Source: Candidatus Methylophosphatis haderslevensis
GTDB lineage: Bacteria > Pseudomonadota > Gammaproteobacteria > Burkholderiales > Rhodocyclaceae
Length of the DNA: 64,000 nt
Direction of reading: 5' to 3'
Assembly (NCBI GenBank): GCA_016711925.1
Contig: JADJSA010000002.1
Coordinates: 186,001-250,000, forward strand
The notes beneath the pieces were generated by a model, which was not told the origin of the DNA, did not search any database, and saw nothing but the letters and a program-made list of their open reading frames with translations. A program made the translations under genes and the position numbers. Every line of letters starts with the position of its first letter. Positions within the stretch are counted from its first letter, which is position 1. This document shows positions 34,123 to 43,234 of this stretch, in pieces.

Positions 34123-34890
34123 TTACAAGGTGAAGACCTGATCACCGCGCAACATCTGCGGATTGAACCCGGCCGCCCGCAGCGAAACCTCGGCCATGAT
34201 GAGATCGAACTGGCTGGGCTTCAGGTGTGTAATGAAGATCTCGGGCCTCGACTGCAAATACGCGAGTTCCCTTGCCAGCATGCTGGGATTGATATGTCGC
34301 GAGCGCTCGGCAAGATCGGCTTCGAAATCGGAAAACGCCGTTTCGATTACCAAGTAACGCAAATTCTGCAGCCGGTTGATGGCGTCCCACAGCGGCGGAT
34401 GCGCGGTTGTGTCTCCAGTGAAGGCGAAGCATGCGTTGCCCGAGTCCAGCGCATAACCGACTGCCGGCACCGTATGGTTGGCCGGCAAAACGGTGATCTT
34501 GCGCGTGCCGGCTTCGACGGTCTGGCCCACGACGATCGGGCGAAACACCAAACGCGCCGCGTGTGGAGTGGGAATCTCGCTGAAATCAGGCCAGATCACC
34601 CAGTTGAAGATGTGCTTGCGCAGTGCGTCAATCGTCTCCTGCAGCGCCCAGACGGTCAGCGGCGCCGCCCGCAGGTCGCCCACCGTATCGACCAGAAACG
34701 GAATCCACGCGACATGGTCGAGATGGGAATGGGTCAGGAATACGTGATCGATGCTCGCCAGTTCGGCCAGCGACAGATCGCCCACACCGGTGCCGGCATC
34801 GACAAGGATGTCTTGATCGACCAGCATCGACGTCGTACGCAGGTTCGCCCCGCCAATGCCGCCGCTACACCCGAGTATCCTGACTTTCAT
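34123..34890 (-). CDS. metallo-beta-lactamase-fold cyclic-nucleotide phosphodiesterase, class II-like
   Basis: A 255-residue MBL-fold hydrolase: THSHLDHVAWIPFLVD supplies the HxHxDH metal site, GNACFAFTGDTTAHPPLW another aspartate and FITHLKP a late histidine. This order is characteristic of class II 3',5'-cyclic-nucleotide phosphodiesterases (PDE1 type). Start ATG 34888-34890 (MKVRILGCSGGIGG). It lies 16 bp after the CHASE2 cyclase gene, so synthesis and breakdown of the messenger are co-encoded. Substrate cAMP is inferred. Confidence 0.88.
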   Translation of the reverse strand: MKVRILGCSGGIGGANLRTTSMLVDQDILVDAGTGVGDLSLAELASIDHVFLTHSHLDHVAWIPFLVDTVGDLRAAPLTVWALQETIDALRKHIFNWVIWPDFSEIPTPHAARLVFRPIVVGQTVEAGTRKITVLPANHTVPAVGYALDSGNACFAFTGDTTAHPPLWDAINRLQNLRYLVIETAFSDFEADLAERSRHINPSMLARELAYLQSRPEIFITHLKPSQFDLIMAEVSLRAAGFNPQMLRGDQVFTL

Positions 34891-34906
34891 ATAGGAGTCG
34901 ACGTCG

Positions 34907-37147
34907 TCATTTGTATTCAAAGGCGACCACGCCGTCCCAGTCTGCGGCCGGCGGTGCCGATCGTAACTGCGCGATGCGCTCAAGGTACAGAGAATACAAC
35001 GGCCGCCCGGGTTCGCGCTGTGCCAAGTTCCTCAATCCTGACTCCGCAGCCGACCAGCGGCGGGCTCGGAAGTGCTCCAGAGTGTCCCGCCAGGCCGACA
35101 GTCGTGACTTGTGCGCGGGGTCCAGCTCCGCTTCCGGGCACACGGGCTCGTAAATCGTCACTGCGGTGCCTTTACCCTTGACCCGTACCCGATCGAGTTC
35201 CCGCCAGGCGAATCCGGACACCGCCAAGCGTGTCGTCTCCCCGACGACGATTCCCACGCCGTAGCGGCGAGTCAAGCCTTCGAGTCGCGAAGCAAGATTG
35301 ACCGAGTCGCCGATTGCCGTGTAGGCCTTGCGCACCGACGACCCGAAATCGCCGACGATCACCTGTCCGGTGGCGATGCCGACTCCCATTTCCAGCGCCG
35401 GCAAGCCCCGGGCGGCCAGCGACTCGGACAGCCGCAGCATCTCGCGCTGCATTTCCAGCGCGGTTTCCACGGCGGCGCTGGCGTGGTCGGGATTGACCAC
35501 CGGCGCGCCCCAGAATGCCATCACCGCGTCGCCGATGTACTTGTCCACGGTTCCCCTGTGGCGGCCGATCACTGCCGTCATCGCGGTCAGGAATTCGCCC
35601 AGCAACTGCGTCACCAGACGCGGTTCGAGACGTTCGGCAATCGAAGTGAAGCCGCGCAGATCGCAGAACAGAACGGTGAGTTCGCAGTTCTTGCCCTCCA
35701 TGCTGTAGTGCTCCGGATTGCGGCTCATTTCGGCGACCAGTTCCGGCGGTACGTACTGGCCGAACAGGCGGGTGAACTGGCGTTTGGAGCGCACTTCTAC
35801 GGTGTAACCCCAGAACATCTGGAGGATCAACAGCGCCGAAACCAGCAGCAGGCTGGCGGCAAGCGGCAGCGAATAGCCGAACTGCCAGGCGGCGAAATTG
35901 CCCAGCAAAAGCAGCACGGCCATGCCAAGGGCGTTGAAAACGGCGCGCAGCGGATTGAGTCGCGGCAGCGTCAGGCGAACCAGCACGCCGACCACCGCCA
36001 GCAGGCCCACTTCGTAGGCCGGAATCCAGCCGGGTTGGCGGCGGATGGTCCCGTCGAGCATGCCGGAAAGCATATTCGCATGCATTTCGACGCCGATGAA
36101 GGTGTTGCTGACCGGCGTTACGCGCAGATCGAGCAGGCCGCCGGCAGACGCCCCGACCAGCGCGATCTTTCCGCGCAGCGCATCTGCGGCAACGCGGTCC
36201 TTGGCGATATCGGCGATCGAAACGTAGTGAAAGGTGCCAGGCGGGCCGCGATACGGGATCAGGGCGTTGCTCTGGTCATCCACGGGAATCCGGCGGATCT
36301 GGCCTGGCGCCGAAGTCCTCAGCCACTCGATGTGTCGCCGCTTCAGCGCGGAGAACCAGCCGCTGCCGGAACTCTCCAGTTCGACGGTCTCGATGCCATC
36401 TACAACCCGCAGCATGGCAAGCGCCAGGGACTCGTAGAGCCCGTCGCCGTATCGTGCGAGCAAAGGAACCTGGCGCGATACGCCGTCGGGATCGACTTCG
36501 ACGTTGAAGTGGCCCACCGCCGCCGCCGCCGCCTGAATCCGCGGCAGATTGGCGCCGTAGCTGCTGCGGGCGCGAATGTTGTCGGGGAATTCGCCTGCTG
36601 CCATCGCGGCGCGGGGCAGCAGGCCGCTTTGGCTGCCGGCTGGCTCCTGGGAGAAGTAATAGCCGAGTGCGACCGGACGGTCGCGGACCGCCCGCGCAAG
36701 CCGTCCGTCCCGGTCCAACTGCGTCCGCAGGCGACCGATCTCGTCCCGCGCCGGCATGTTGCCCGCCAGCGGACCGCGCTCGAGTTCGTCGAGCACCATC
36801 AGGCCTTCGCCCTGATCGGGTTCGGCAAACACCATGTCGAAACCCAACGCGCGGACGCCGTGTTTCGCGAAGAGCTTGTCGACGATCTCGGCCATGAGAT
36901 CGCGCCGCCACGGCCAGCGGCCGAGTTCGGCCAGCGAGCGGTCATCGACGTCGATGATCACGATGCGCTCGTCGGGCGTCCGCGGCGCGAATACGCGAGT
37001 CTTGATGTCGTAGAGGGTTGCGTCAGCCTGACGAACAAGGCGCAATTCGAACAAACCGACGACGTGCGCCAGCAACAGCAGCATGACCGCTCCCGCAAGC
37101 GAATACGTCATGGCTTGCTGAACGCGGTTTCCGAAGCGAAAACGCAT
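34907..37147 (-). CDS. CHASE2-domain class III adenylate/guanylate cyclase
   Basis: A 746-residue membrane enzyme: TM1 (about 12-34), extracytoplasmic CHASE2 sensor (35-370, DERIVIIDVDDRSLAELGRWPWRR and YRGPPGTFHYVSIADI), three further helices (385-470) and a C-terminal cyclase domain with LTVLFCDLRGFTSIAE (metal Asp), VDKYIGDAVMAFWGAP and YTAIGDSVNLASRLE. The Lys/Thr base-recognition pair (DKYIGD, YTAIGD) is typical of bacterial adenylate cyclases, so ATP is the likely substrate. A helical tail follows. It is 64 bp after the FHA gene and before a phosphodiesterase. Confidence 0.95.
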   Translation of the reverse strand: MRFRFGNRVQQAMTYSLAGAVMLLLLAHVVGLFELRLVRQADATLYDIKTRVFAPRTPDERIVIIDVDDRSLAELGRWPWRRDLMAEIVDKLFAKHGVRALGFDMVFAEPDQGEGLMVLDELERGPLAGNMPARDEIGRLRTQLDRDGRLARAVRDRPVALGYYFSQEPAGSQSGLLPRAAMAAGEFPDNIRARSSYGANLPRIQAAAAAVGHFNVEVDPDGVSRQVPLLARYGDGLYESLALAMLRVVDGIETVELESSGSGWFSALKRRHIEWLRTSAPGQIRRIPVDDQSNALIPYRGPPGTFHYVSIADIAKDRVAADALRGKIALVGASAGGLLDLRVTPVSNTFIGVEMHANMLSGMLDGTIRRQPGWIPAYEVGLLAVVGVLVRLTLPRLNPLRAVFNALGMAVLLLLGNFAAWQFGYSLPLAASLLLVSALLILQMFWGYTVEVRSKRQFTRLFGQYVPPELVAEMSRNPEHYSMEGKNCELTVLFCDLRGFTSIAERLEPRLVTQLLGEFLTAMTAVIGRHRGTVDKYIGDAVMAFWGAPVVNPDHASAAVETALEMQREMLRLSESLAARGLPALEMGVGIATGQVIVGDFGSSVRKAYTAIGDSVNLASRLEGLTRRYGVGIVVGETTRLAVSGFAWRELDRVRVKGKGTAVTIYEPVCPEAELDPAHKSRLSAWRDTLEHFRARRWSAAESGLRNLAQREPGRPLYSLYLERIAQLRSAPPAADWDGVVAFEYK

Positions 37148-37211
37148 TACTGTGTCCCGCAGCGGTCACCGGCCGGCCACCCGGGGAACGGCCGAGCAGC
37201 GCAAACGGCGG

Positions 37212-37931
37212 TCACGACCTGAGGAAGAATTCCATCTTCACGCCGGCAAGCTCGATCACGTCGTGATCGGCGAGCGGGTAAGCCTGTGCATCGATAGTCC
37301 TGCCATTGACGATCGGAAACTGTGCGCCTTCCACATGGGTCAGGAAATAGCCCTGCGGGCGCCGGGTAATGACGGCCACCTGGACACCGGGCTTGCCGAG
37401 CGTGGTCAGCGTCTTGGAAAGATCGAGCGACTTGCCCGCGTTGCCGCCGGACAGGATCTTGATTACCCCGACCGACTGCAACGGCGTGGAGTCGGAAGCC
37501 ACGGTCGAATAGTGCGTCGATGGCCGCATGCCAACCTGGGTGTCGGTCGGCGACCGCGGCACCGGCGCCCCGCCAGCGACCGGCGATGCGCGGGGAAGGT
37601 CCAGGGCGGGGGCCTTTTCGTATTCTGTCGATGTGGCACTGACCGCTTCGCAGACGAACTTGAGGCGATACTTGCCTAGTTCGACGACATCGTTGTCCTT
37701 GAGAAAGTGCTTCTTGACGGGCTGTCCGTTGACGTAGGTCCCGTTGGTACTGTTGAGATCTTCGAGGAACGAATCGCTCAGGATCGTCACGATCGCCGCA
37801 TGCTCTCCGCTTATCGCGAGATTGTCGATCTGGATGTCGTTATGCGGCTTGCGTCCGATCGTCGTGCGCTCCTTGGTCAGCGCGATCTCCTTCAGCACCA
37901 ACCCGTCCATACTGAGAATCAGCTTTGCCAT
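37212..37931 (-). CDS. double FHA-domain protein
   Basis: A 239-residue cytosolic protein with an N-terminal FHA domain (about 1-95: TTIGRKPHNDIQIDNLAISGEHAAI and DLNSTNGTYVNG, phosphothreonine-binding Arg, Ser, Asn), a proline/serine/threonine-rich linker and a second, diverged FHA-like domain (about 150-235). FHA domains bind phosphothreonine, so partners should be phosphorylated by a Ser/Thr kinase; none is encoded here. The PP2C gene lies 13 bp upstream and would reverse such marks. ATG 37929-37931 chosen over an earlier in-frame start. Confidence 0.92.
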   Translation of the reverse strand: MAKLILSMDGLVLKEIALTKERTTIGRKPHNDIQIDNLAISGEHAAIVTILSDSFLEDLNSTNGTYVNGQPVKKHFLKDNDVVELGKYRLKFVCEAVSATSTEYEKAPALDLPRASPVAGGAPVPRSPTDTQVGMRPSTHYSTVASDSTPLQSVGVIKILSGGNAGKSLDLSKTLTTLGKPGVQVAVITRRPQGYFLTHVEGAQFPIVNGRTIDAQAYPLADHDVIELAGVKMEFFLRS

Positions 37932-37944
37932 CTCGATCTTCCGT

Positions 37945-38775
37945 TCATCTGAACCACGCCAGGATTCTGGCAATCAGGCCACGAGGAGCAGCATACTCCC
38001 GCATGATCTTGACCAGTACCACCGAAACGTTGTCCCGCCCACCGTGGTCGTTGGCCTTCTGTACGAGCAGTGTGGCCGCCTGCTCCGGATCGTCGGCGTG
38101 AACGCGCAGGGTTTCGGCAATATCGCCGTCGTCTACCATGTCGTTCAGGCCGTCCGAACATAGCAGATAAATGTCGCCCGGCAGCGTGTCGAAATCCCGG
38201 ATCTCGGCCTGAACCACGGGGTCGACGCCTAGCGCCCGCGTCACCAGATTGCGATTCTGCGACAGGCGCGCCTCATCGAGCGTGATCATTCCGCTGTCGA
38301 TCTGCTCCTGCAACAGGGAATGATCCTTGGTCAGTTGCTCGAGCCGGCCCTCGCGGGCGCGGTAGGCGCGCGAATCGCCGATATGAATCAGCGTTACCGA
38401 ATTGTCGTGAAACCGGGCCATCACCAGCGTCGTACCCATGCCGGCGTATTGCGGCTGGCTTTGCGCAGCTTCGTAGATTGCGGTATTGGCGCGCGCGACG
38501 CTTGCTTCGAGGACGCCATGCGCATCGGACGCCCCCCCGCGCTCCAGACGGTAAGGCGCTCGCGAGGAGAATGCCTGTTCCAGTTCCGCGCCGAGGATAC
38601 TGGTTGCCATGCCGGCCGCCACCTCGCCCGCGTTGTAGCCGCCCATGCCGTCGGCCAGGATCGCCAGCCCGCTCGATGCGCTGACGAACACCGCGTCCTC
38701 GTTATGGCTTCGGACCATGCCCGCGTCGCTGCGAGTCACGATGGACAGGCTATTCGACAAATCGATGTCGGTCAT
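37945..38775 (-). CDS. PP2C-type serine/threonine phosphatase
   Basis: A 276-residue Stp1-like phosphatase with all PP2C metal motifs: GMVRSHNEDAVF, LADGMGGYNAGEVAA, IHIGDSRAYRAR, LCSDGLNDMV and GGRDNVSVVLVKI. A hydrophobic tail (GLIARILAWFR) may touch the membrane. It is the first gene of the minus-strand signalling run PP2C-FHA-cyclase-phosphodiesterase-ATPase. Confidence 0.95.
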   Translation of the reverse strand: MTDIDLSNSLSIVTRSDAGMVRSHNEDAVFVSASSGLAILADGMGGYNAGEVAAGMATSILGAELEQAFSSRAPYRLERGGASDAHGVLEASVARANTAIYEAAQSQPQYAGMGTTLVMARFHDNSVTLIHIGDSRAYRAREGRLEQLTKDHSLLQEQIDSGMITLDEARLSQNRNLVTRALGVDPVVQAEIRDFDTLPGDIYLLCSDGLNDMVDDGDIAETLRVHADDPEQAATLLVQKANDHGGRDNVSVVLVKIMREYAAPRGLIARILAWFR

Positions 38776-39032
38776 GAGCCTGATGCCGGTCTAAGGCGCT
38801 GCACGAGAAACCTTCGCCGGCAAGCCGGCGCTCTCGCATGATCCCGGGTGGGATGATTCTGATGGACACCCTGCCGTCCTAAAGCGATCTGGGCCCGCAT
38901 TCCGCTTCGGCCCGAACAGAGTATAGCCGCGGCAAGGAGCCCGAATTGTTTTGGTTTGTGCCGTGCCCGTACGCACAACGTCGTCCATTGTTGTGCCAAT
39001 CGCACTGCCCAGTCAATCCGGCCGCCGCCGGA

Positions 39033-39986
39033 TCAGAAGGGCAACTCGGTACCGAAGCCACGATCGCGGGCGATCCGCAAAACCCGTGCCGCCAGGGCAA
39101 TATCCTGTATCGCCATGCCCTGCGACTCGAACAGCGTCACGTCGGCGGCGTTGCGGCGGCCGCGGCGCGAGCCAACCATCACTTCGCCGATTTCGACCAG
39201 TTGGCCTTCGTGAAGACGGCCCTTCTCGAACAGCGGCAGCAGATCGCCCGCTTCGCGCAAGGCTGTCGCTCGCGCATCGACGACGATCGGCGTCGCGCGC
39301 CGGACCGTCGCTTCTTCTAGCTCGCGCCGGATAAGGGAATTCGAGCCTGCAGCGGTAATGTGGGTGCCGTCGCCGAGCCATTCGGCGGCAAACAGCGGCG
39401 CGGCCGACGTGGTGATGGTGACCACGATATCCGACCCTCGAACCACCTCCTCCGCCGTCGCCGCCGCCACCATATCGCGTCCGAGCAGTTGCGCCATCTC
39501 GAGACAGAACGCATCGAGTCTGTCGCGCCTGCGGGCGAACACCTTGACCATCTTGACCTGCCTGACCGCGCAGACCGCCTCGATCTGGCTGCGTGCCTGC
39601 CAGCCGGCGCCAAAAACGCCCACAACACTGGCGTCCTCGCGGGCGAGCCATTTTGCCGCCAGGCCGCCCATCGCGCCGGTTCGCATCATCCCGAGGAAAT
39701 CCGCGTCGATCACCGCGAGCTGCCGGCCGTTTGCTGCATTGAACAAATGAACCTGAAACCGGGTGCCTTCGCGGCTCGATGTATAGGCCTTGTAGCCAAG
39801 CACCCCTTCGGACGGCAGCGCGCCTTGCAGCATGTGCATCGTCGTCGCCGGCAGGCGCGAGCGCTGGCGCGGAAAATCGATTGCCGTCCCTTCGCCATGG
39901 GACAGATGCGCGGCTTCAACGGCTTCGAGTGCCAGCGGCATGGTAACGATCCGCTCGACCTCGCTCTCACTCAAATATAGGCTCAT
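39033..39986 (-). CDS. ornithine cyclodeaminase/mu-crystallin family protein
   Basis: A 317-residue NAD(P)-dependent enzyme of the OCD/alanine dehydrogenase family: MRTGAMGGLAAKWLARED and VVGVFGAGWQARSQIEAV (dinucleotide-binding GxGxQA pattern), LGYKAYTS with the substrate lysine, and VVDARATALREAGDL. Members make proline from ornithine, or reduce ketimines or oxo acids; the exact substrate cannot be told. ATG 39984-39986; earlier in-frame codons are not family-like. It starts 7 bp after the TerC stop and probably shares its transcript. Confidence 0.88.
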   Translation of the reverse strand: MSLYLSESEVERIVTMPLALEAVEAAHLSHGEGTAIDFPRQRSRLPATTMHMLQGALPSEGVLGYKAYTSSREGTRFQVHLFNAANGRQLAVIDADFLGMMRTGAMGGLAAKWLAREDASVVGVFGAGWQARSQIEAVCAVRQVKMVKVFARRRDRLDAFCLEMAQLLGRDMVAAATAEEVVRGSDIVVTITTSAAPLFAAEWLGDGTHITAAGSNSLIRRELEEATVRRATPIVVDARATALREAGDLLPLFEKGRLHEGQLVEIGEVMVGSRRGRRNAADVTLFESQGMAIQDIALAARVLRIARDRGFGTELPF

Positions 39987-39993
39987 GGAAATG

Positions 39994-40689
39994 TCAAACC
40001 ACCGGATAGTCTGGAATGCTGCGGCGCCGCGCGATCCACGTTCCGATCGCGACGACGAACACCGCACCTGAAACTGCGGCGACATAATGTGCGCCGGGTA
40101 TCATCGCTTCAACCTGTTGCTTGATGGCAACGTCTCCAACGAGCATGCCGCCGGCAACCCATCCGAGCAAGCCGGCGCCGAGGGTCACGACAATCGGATA
40201 GCGCTCCATCAATTTGAGGACGATCTGGCTGGACCATACGATCAACGGAATGCTAACCGCCAAACCGAACAGCAAAAGGAAAAGACTGTCGCGCGACGCC
40301 GCAGCAACGGCAATCACGTTATCAACGCTCATGACGAAGTCGGCGACGATGATCGTCTTGACTGCGCTCCAGAGACTGGTTGCGGCGTCAATTTCGTGAC
40401 CCCCTTCGTCATCGTCGATCAACAACTTCACGCCGATCCACAGCAGCAGCAAGCCGCCGCCAAGCTTGAGGTACGGCATGCCCAACAGCTTCGCCGCAAA
40501 GGCGGTCAGCACCACCCGCAAGCCGACGGCGCCGAAAACGCCCCAGAAGATACCTTTCCGGCGCTGCTCGGGCGGCAGATTCCGGCACGCCAGCGCGATC
40601 ACAACCGCGTTGTCCCCGGACAGAACCAGGTCAATCGCGACGATCTGCATCACCGCGATCCAGAATGCAGCTGACGAAAGGTCGGGCAT
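39994..40689 (-). CDS. TerC family integral membrane protein
   Basis: A 231-residue protein with seven membrane helices and the two TerC signatures, DLVLSGDNAVVIALACRNLP and DFVMSVDNVIAVAAAS, with acidic residues inside the membrane. TerC/Alx/YkoY proteins act in manganese export and metal loading. A yybP-ykoY riboswitch often controls them; I see none upstream in the short gap to the sucD terminator. ATG 40687-40689; the open frame upstream overlaps sucD and is not coding. Confidence 0.9.
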   Translation of the reverse strand: MPDLSSAAFWIAVMQIVAIDLVLSGDNAVVIALACRNLPPEQRRKGIFWGVFGAVGLRVVLTAFAAKLLGMPYLKLGGGLLLLWIGVKLLIDDDEGGHEIDAATSLWSAVKTIIVADFVMSVDNVIAVAAASRDSLFLLLFGLAVSIPLIVWSSQIVLKLMERYPIVVTLGAGLLGWVAGGMLVGDVAIKQQVEAMIPGAHYVAAVSGAVFVVAIGTWIARRRSIPDYPVV

Positions 40690-40782
40690 GGGTTGCGACA
40701 AAACGTGCTGAAGGGGTTGGCGATTGTACAGCGTCGCCCCGGCGAGCGAAGAATCGGAAAAAACGGGATGGGCCAAAGAAAA

Positions 40783-40804
40783 CGCCGGCGGGGTGCCGCC
40801 GGCG
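40783..40804 (-). terminator. rho-independent terminator after sucD
   Basis: CGCCGGCGG (40783-40791) pairs with CCGCCGGCG (40796-40804) over a four-base loop. On the minus strand TTTTCTTT follows the stem. It lies 26 bp downstream of the sucD stop and separates sucCD from terC. Confidence 0.85.
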
Positions 40805-40829
40805 TCCGGAGCAATGCGGCAAAAACCGT

Positions 40830-41723
40830 CTACAGCAGGCTCTTGAGAATTCGCCCCATCTCCGACGGATTGCGTGTCACATGGAAACCGCACGCCTCCA
40901 TGATTTCCAGCTTGGCGTTGGCGGTGTCGGCACCGCCCGAAATCAGCGCGCCCGCATGGCCCATGCGTTTGCCCGCTGGTGCGGTGACGCCAGCAACGAA
41001 GCCGACGACCGGCTTCTTCATGTTGCCCTTGCACCATTGCGCGGCATCCGCCTCGTCTGGTCCGCCGATCTCGCCGATCATTATCACTGCATCGGTATCC
41101 GGATCGTCATTGAACATCTTCATGAAATCGATGTGTTTGAGTCCGTTGATCGGATCACCGCCGAGTCCGACTGCCGACGACTGTCCCAAGCCGAGTTCCG
41201 TGAGCTGGGCGACCGCCTCGTAAGTCAGCGTCCCGGAGCGCGAAACCACACCGATACGACCCTTGCGATGGATATGCCCCGGCATGATGCCGATCTTGAT
41301 TTCGTCCGGCGTGATGACGCCCGGACAGTTCGGCCCGAGCAGGAGCGTCTTCTTGCCGCCTGCCGCTTCCTTTGCCCGCATCTTGTTGCGCACGACAAGC
41401 ATGTCGCGCACCGGTATGCCTTCGGTGATGCAAATCGCGAGATCGAGATCGGCCTCGCAGGCCTCCCAGATCGCGGCCGCTGCACCGGGCGGCGGCACAT
41501 AGATTACTGAAACCGTGGCGCCGGTCTGCGCCTTGGCCTCCTTGACCGACGCGAAGATCGGGATATCGAAAATCTTCTCTCCCGGTTTCTTCGGATTGAC
41601 GCCGGCAACGAAACAGTTGCGGCCGTTGGCATACTCCTGGCACTTCTCGGTGTGGAACTGGCCGGTCTTTCCGGTAATGCCCTGGGTGATGACCTTGGTG
41701 TCCTTGTTGATCAGAATCGACAT
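40830..41723 (-). CDS. sucD: succinyl-CoA synthetase alpha subunit
   Basis: The alpha subunit binds CoA and carries the phosphohistidine of this TCA-cycle enzyme. The 297 residues include the CoA-binding GITGKTGQFHTEKC, LGPNCPGVITPDEIKIGIMPG, and the phosphorylated histidine in MGHAGALISGGADTANAK. It starts 16 bp after the sucC stop. Confidence 0.97.
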   Translation of the reverse strand: MSILINKDTKVITQGITGKTGQFHTEKCQEYANGRNCFVAGVNPKKPGEKIFDIPIFASVKEAKAQTGATVSVIYVPPPGAAAAIWEACEADLDLAICITEGIPVRDMLVVRNKMRAKEAAGGKKTLLLGPNCPGVITPDEIKIGIMPGHIHRKGRIGVVSRSGTLTYEAVAQLTELGLGQSSAVGLGGDPINGLKHIDFMKMFNDDPDTDAVIMIGEIGGPDEADAAQWCKGNMKKPVVGFVAGVTAPAGKRMGHAGALISGGADTANAKLEIMEACGFHVTRNPSEMGRILKSLL

Positions 41724-41739
41724 TGTTCGTATCCCCCGG

Positions 41740-42900
41740 TTACTTGACGGCCGCGACGATTTTCTCGGCGGCCTCGGCCATGGTGTCGGCAGCGATGATC
41801 GGCAGGCCGGAGTCGGCGAGGATCTTCTTGCCCATATCCTCGTTGGTGCCCTTCATGCGCACCACCAGCGGAACGGCAAGATGCACCTCCTTGGCCGCCG
41901 CCACGACGCCGGTCGCGATGGTGTCGCAACGCATGATGCCGCCGAAGATGTTGACCAGGATGCCCTTGACCTTGGAGTTCTTGAGCATGATCTTGAACGC
42001 TTCGGTCACCTTCTCGGTCGTCGCGCCACCGCCGACGTCGAGGAAGTTGGCCGGCTCGGCGCCGTAGAGCTTGATCGTGTCCATGGTCGCCATTGCCAGC
42101 CCGGCGCCATTGACCAGGCAGCCGATGTTGCCGTCGAGCGAAATGTAGGCCAGGTCGTACTTCGAGGCTTCGATCTCCGCAGCATCCTCCTCGTCGAGGT
42201 CGCGGAAGGCGACAATGTCTTCATGGCGGTAGAGCGAGTTCGAATCGAAATTGAACTTCGCATCGAGCGCCTTGATATTGCCGTTGCCCTCGAGGATCAG
42301 CGGGTTGATTTCCGCCAGCGAGGCATCGGTTTCCATGTAGCAGTTGTAGAGCTTCTTGAAGGTATCGACCGCCTGCGCCTGGGAGCCCGCAGGCACGCCG
42401 ATGCCCTGCGCCAGTTCGAGCGCCTGGGCGTCGGTCACCCCAACCAGCGGATCGACGAAGACCTTGATGATCTTCTCCGGCGTGTTGTGCGCGACTTCCT
42501 CGATATTCATCCCGCCTTCCGAGGAGGCCATGATGGCGACCTTCTGCGTCGTGCGGTCGGTCAGCGCAGCGACATAGTATTCTTTCTTGATGTCGGCGCC
42601 TTCTTCGATCAGCAGGCGGCGCACTTTCTGCCCTTCTGGCCCGGTCTGATGCGTGACCAGTTGCATGCCCAGGATCGCCGAAGCGAAGCTTCTCACTTCG
42701 TCCATCGACTTGGCGACCTTCACACCACCCCCTTTGCCGCGCCCGCCGGCATGGATCTGGGCCTTGACGACCCATACCTTGCCGCCCAGTTTCTGTGCTG
42801 CGCTCACCGCCTCATCGACGGAGAAGCACGCAATGCCGTTCGGTGTGGTGACACCGAACTTGCGCAGAATTTCCTTCGCCTGATACTCATGGATTTTCAT
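41740..42900 (-). CDS. sucC: succinyl-CoA synthetase beta subunit
   Basis: ATP-grasp beta subunit that couples succinyl-CoA cleavage to ATP (or GTP) formation. The 386 residues begin MKIHEYQAKEILRKFGVTTPNG, with KAQIHAGGRGKGGGVKVA (nucleotide site), LAEINPLIL, LDAKFNFDSN and VNIFGGIMRCDTIATGV. ATG 42898-42900 follows AAGGAACACGC. It forms sucCD with the alpha subunit gene, ended by a strong terminator. Confidence 0.97.
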   Translation of the reverse strand: MKIHEYQAKEILRKFGVTTPNGIACFSVDEAVSAAQKLGGKVWVVKAQIHAGGRGKGGGVKVAKSMDEVRSFASAILGMQLVTHQTGPEGQKVRRLLIEEGADIKKEYYVAALTDRTTQKVAIMASSEGGMNIEEVAHNTPEKIIKVFVDPLVGVTDAQALELAQGIGVPAGSQAQAVDTFKKLYNCYMETDASLAEINPLILEGNGNIKALDAKFNFDSNSLYRHEDIVAFRDLDEEDAAEIEASKYDLAYISLDGNIGCLVNGAGLAMATMDTIKLYGAEPANFLDVGGGATTEKVTEAFKIMLKNSKVKGILVNIFGGIMRCDTIATGVVAAAKEVHLAVPLVVRMKGTNEDMGKKILADSGLPIIAADTMAEAAEKIVAAVK

Positions 42901-43234
42901 GCGTGTTCCTTGCTGATCAAAGCTTCGTTGATAGATGCCGGTAGCGGTCCATTGAGCCGGATTTCCGCAGCGGTCTTTGAGCGCGGCAGGTTCATTGTGC
43001 GAATCTCTTGCCGCCCTCCCCTTCGCGAACCCCAGCGCTGGAAAACGCGCCGGCATGTCTCGGTTGTGGATTCCATTGTCGCAGAACGATCGGCCCGGAA
43101 AAGGCCGCCTCTCGCAAGCGTTTGCCCGGTCGCTGCGGCCTCGGTGGCCGCGGCCACCGAGGCCACCGAGGCCGTTTGACAGGTGTCAAATTCTAGCATG
43201 GCAGCCCGTTCTTGTGCGCTGCCGCAACGTCCAC
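42901..43234. other. sucC upstream region with two palindromes
   Basis: No gene. A perfect 28-bp palindrome spans 43137-43164 (arms of GGCCTCGGTGGCCG type), followed by another CCACCGAGG and by TTTGACA-GG-TGTCAAA (43175-43190). The first could form a very stable cruciform or hairpin; the second has the form of a dimeric repressor site. Either may control sucC, whose start is about 240 bp away, or the small membrane gene ending at 43235. Confidence 0.6.

Noticed and set aside
31617..38775. Type VI secretion regulatory cluster (FHA plus PP2C)
   Set aside because: No T6SS core gene and no Ser/Thr kinase is in the window; the neighbours are a cyclase and a phosphodiesterase.
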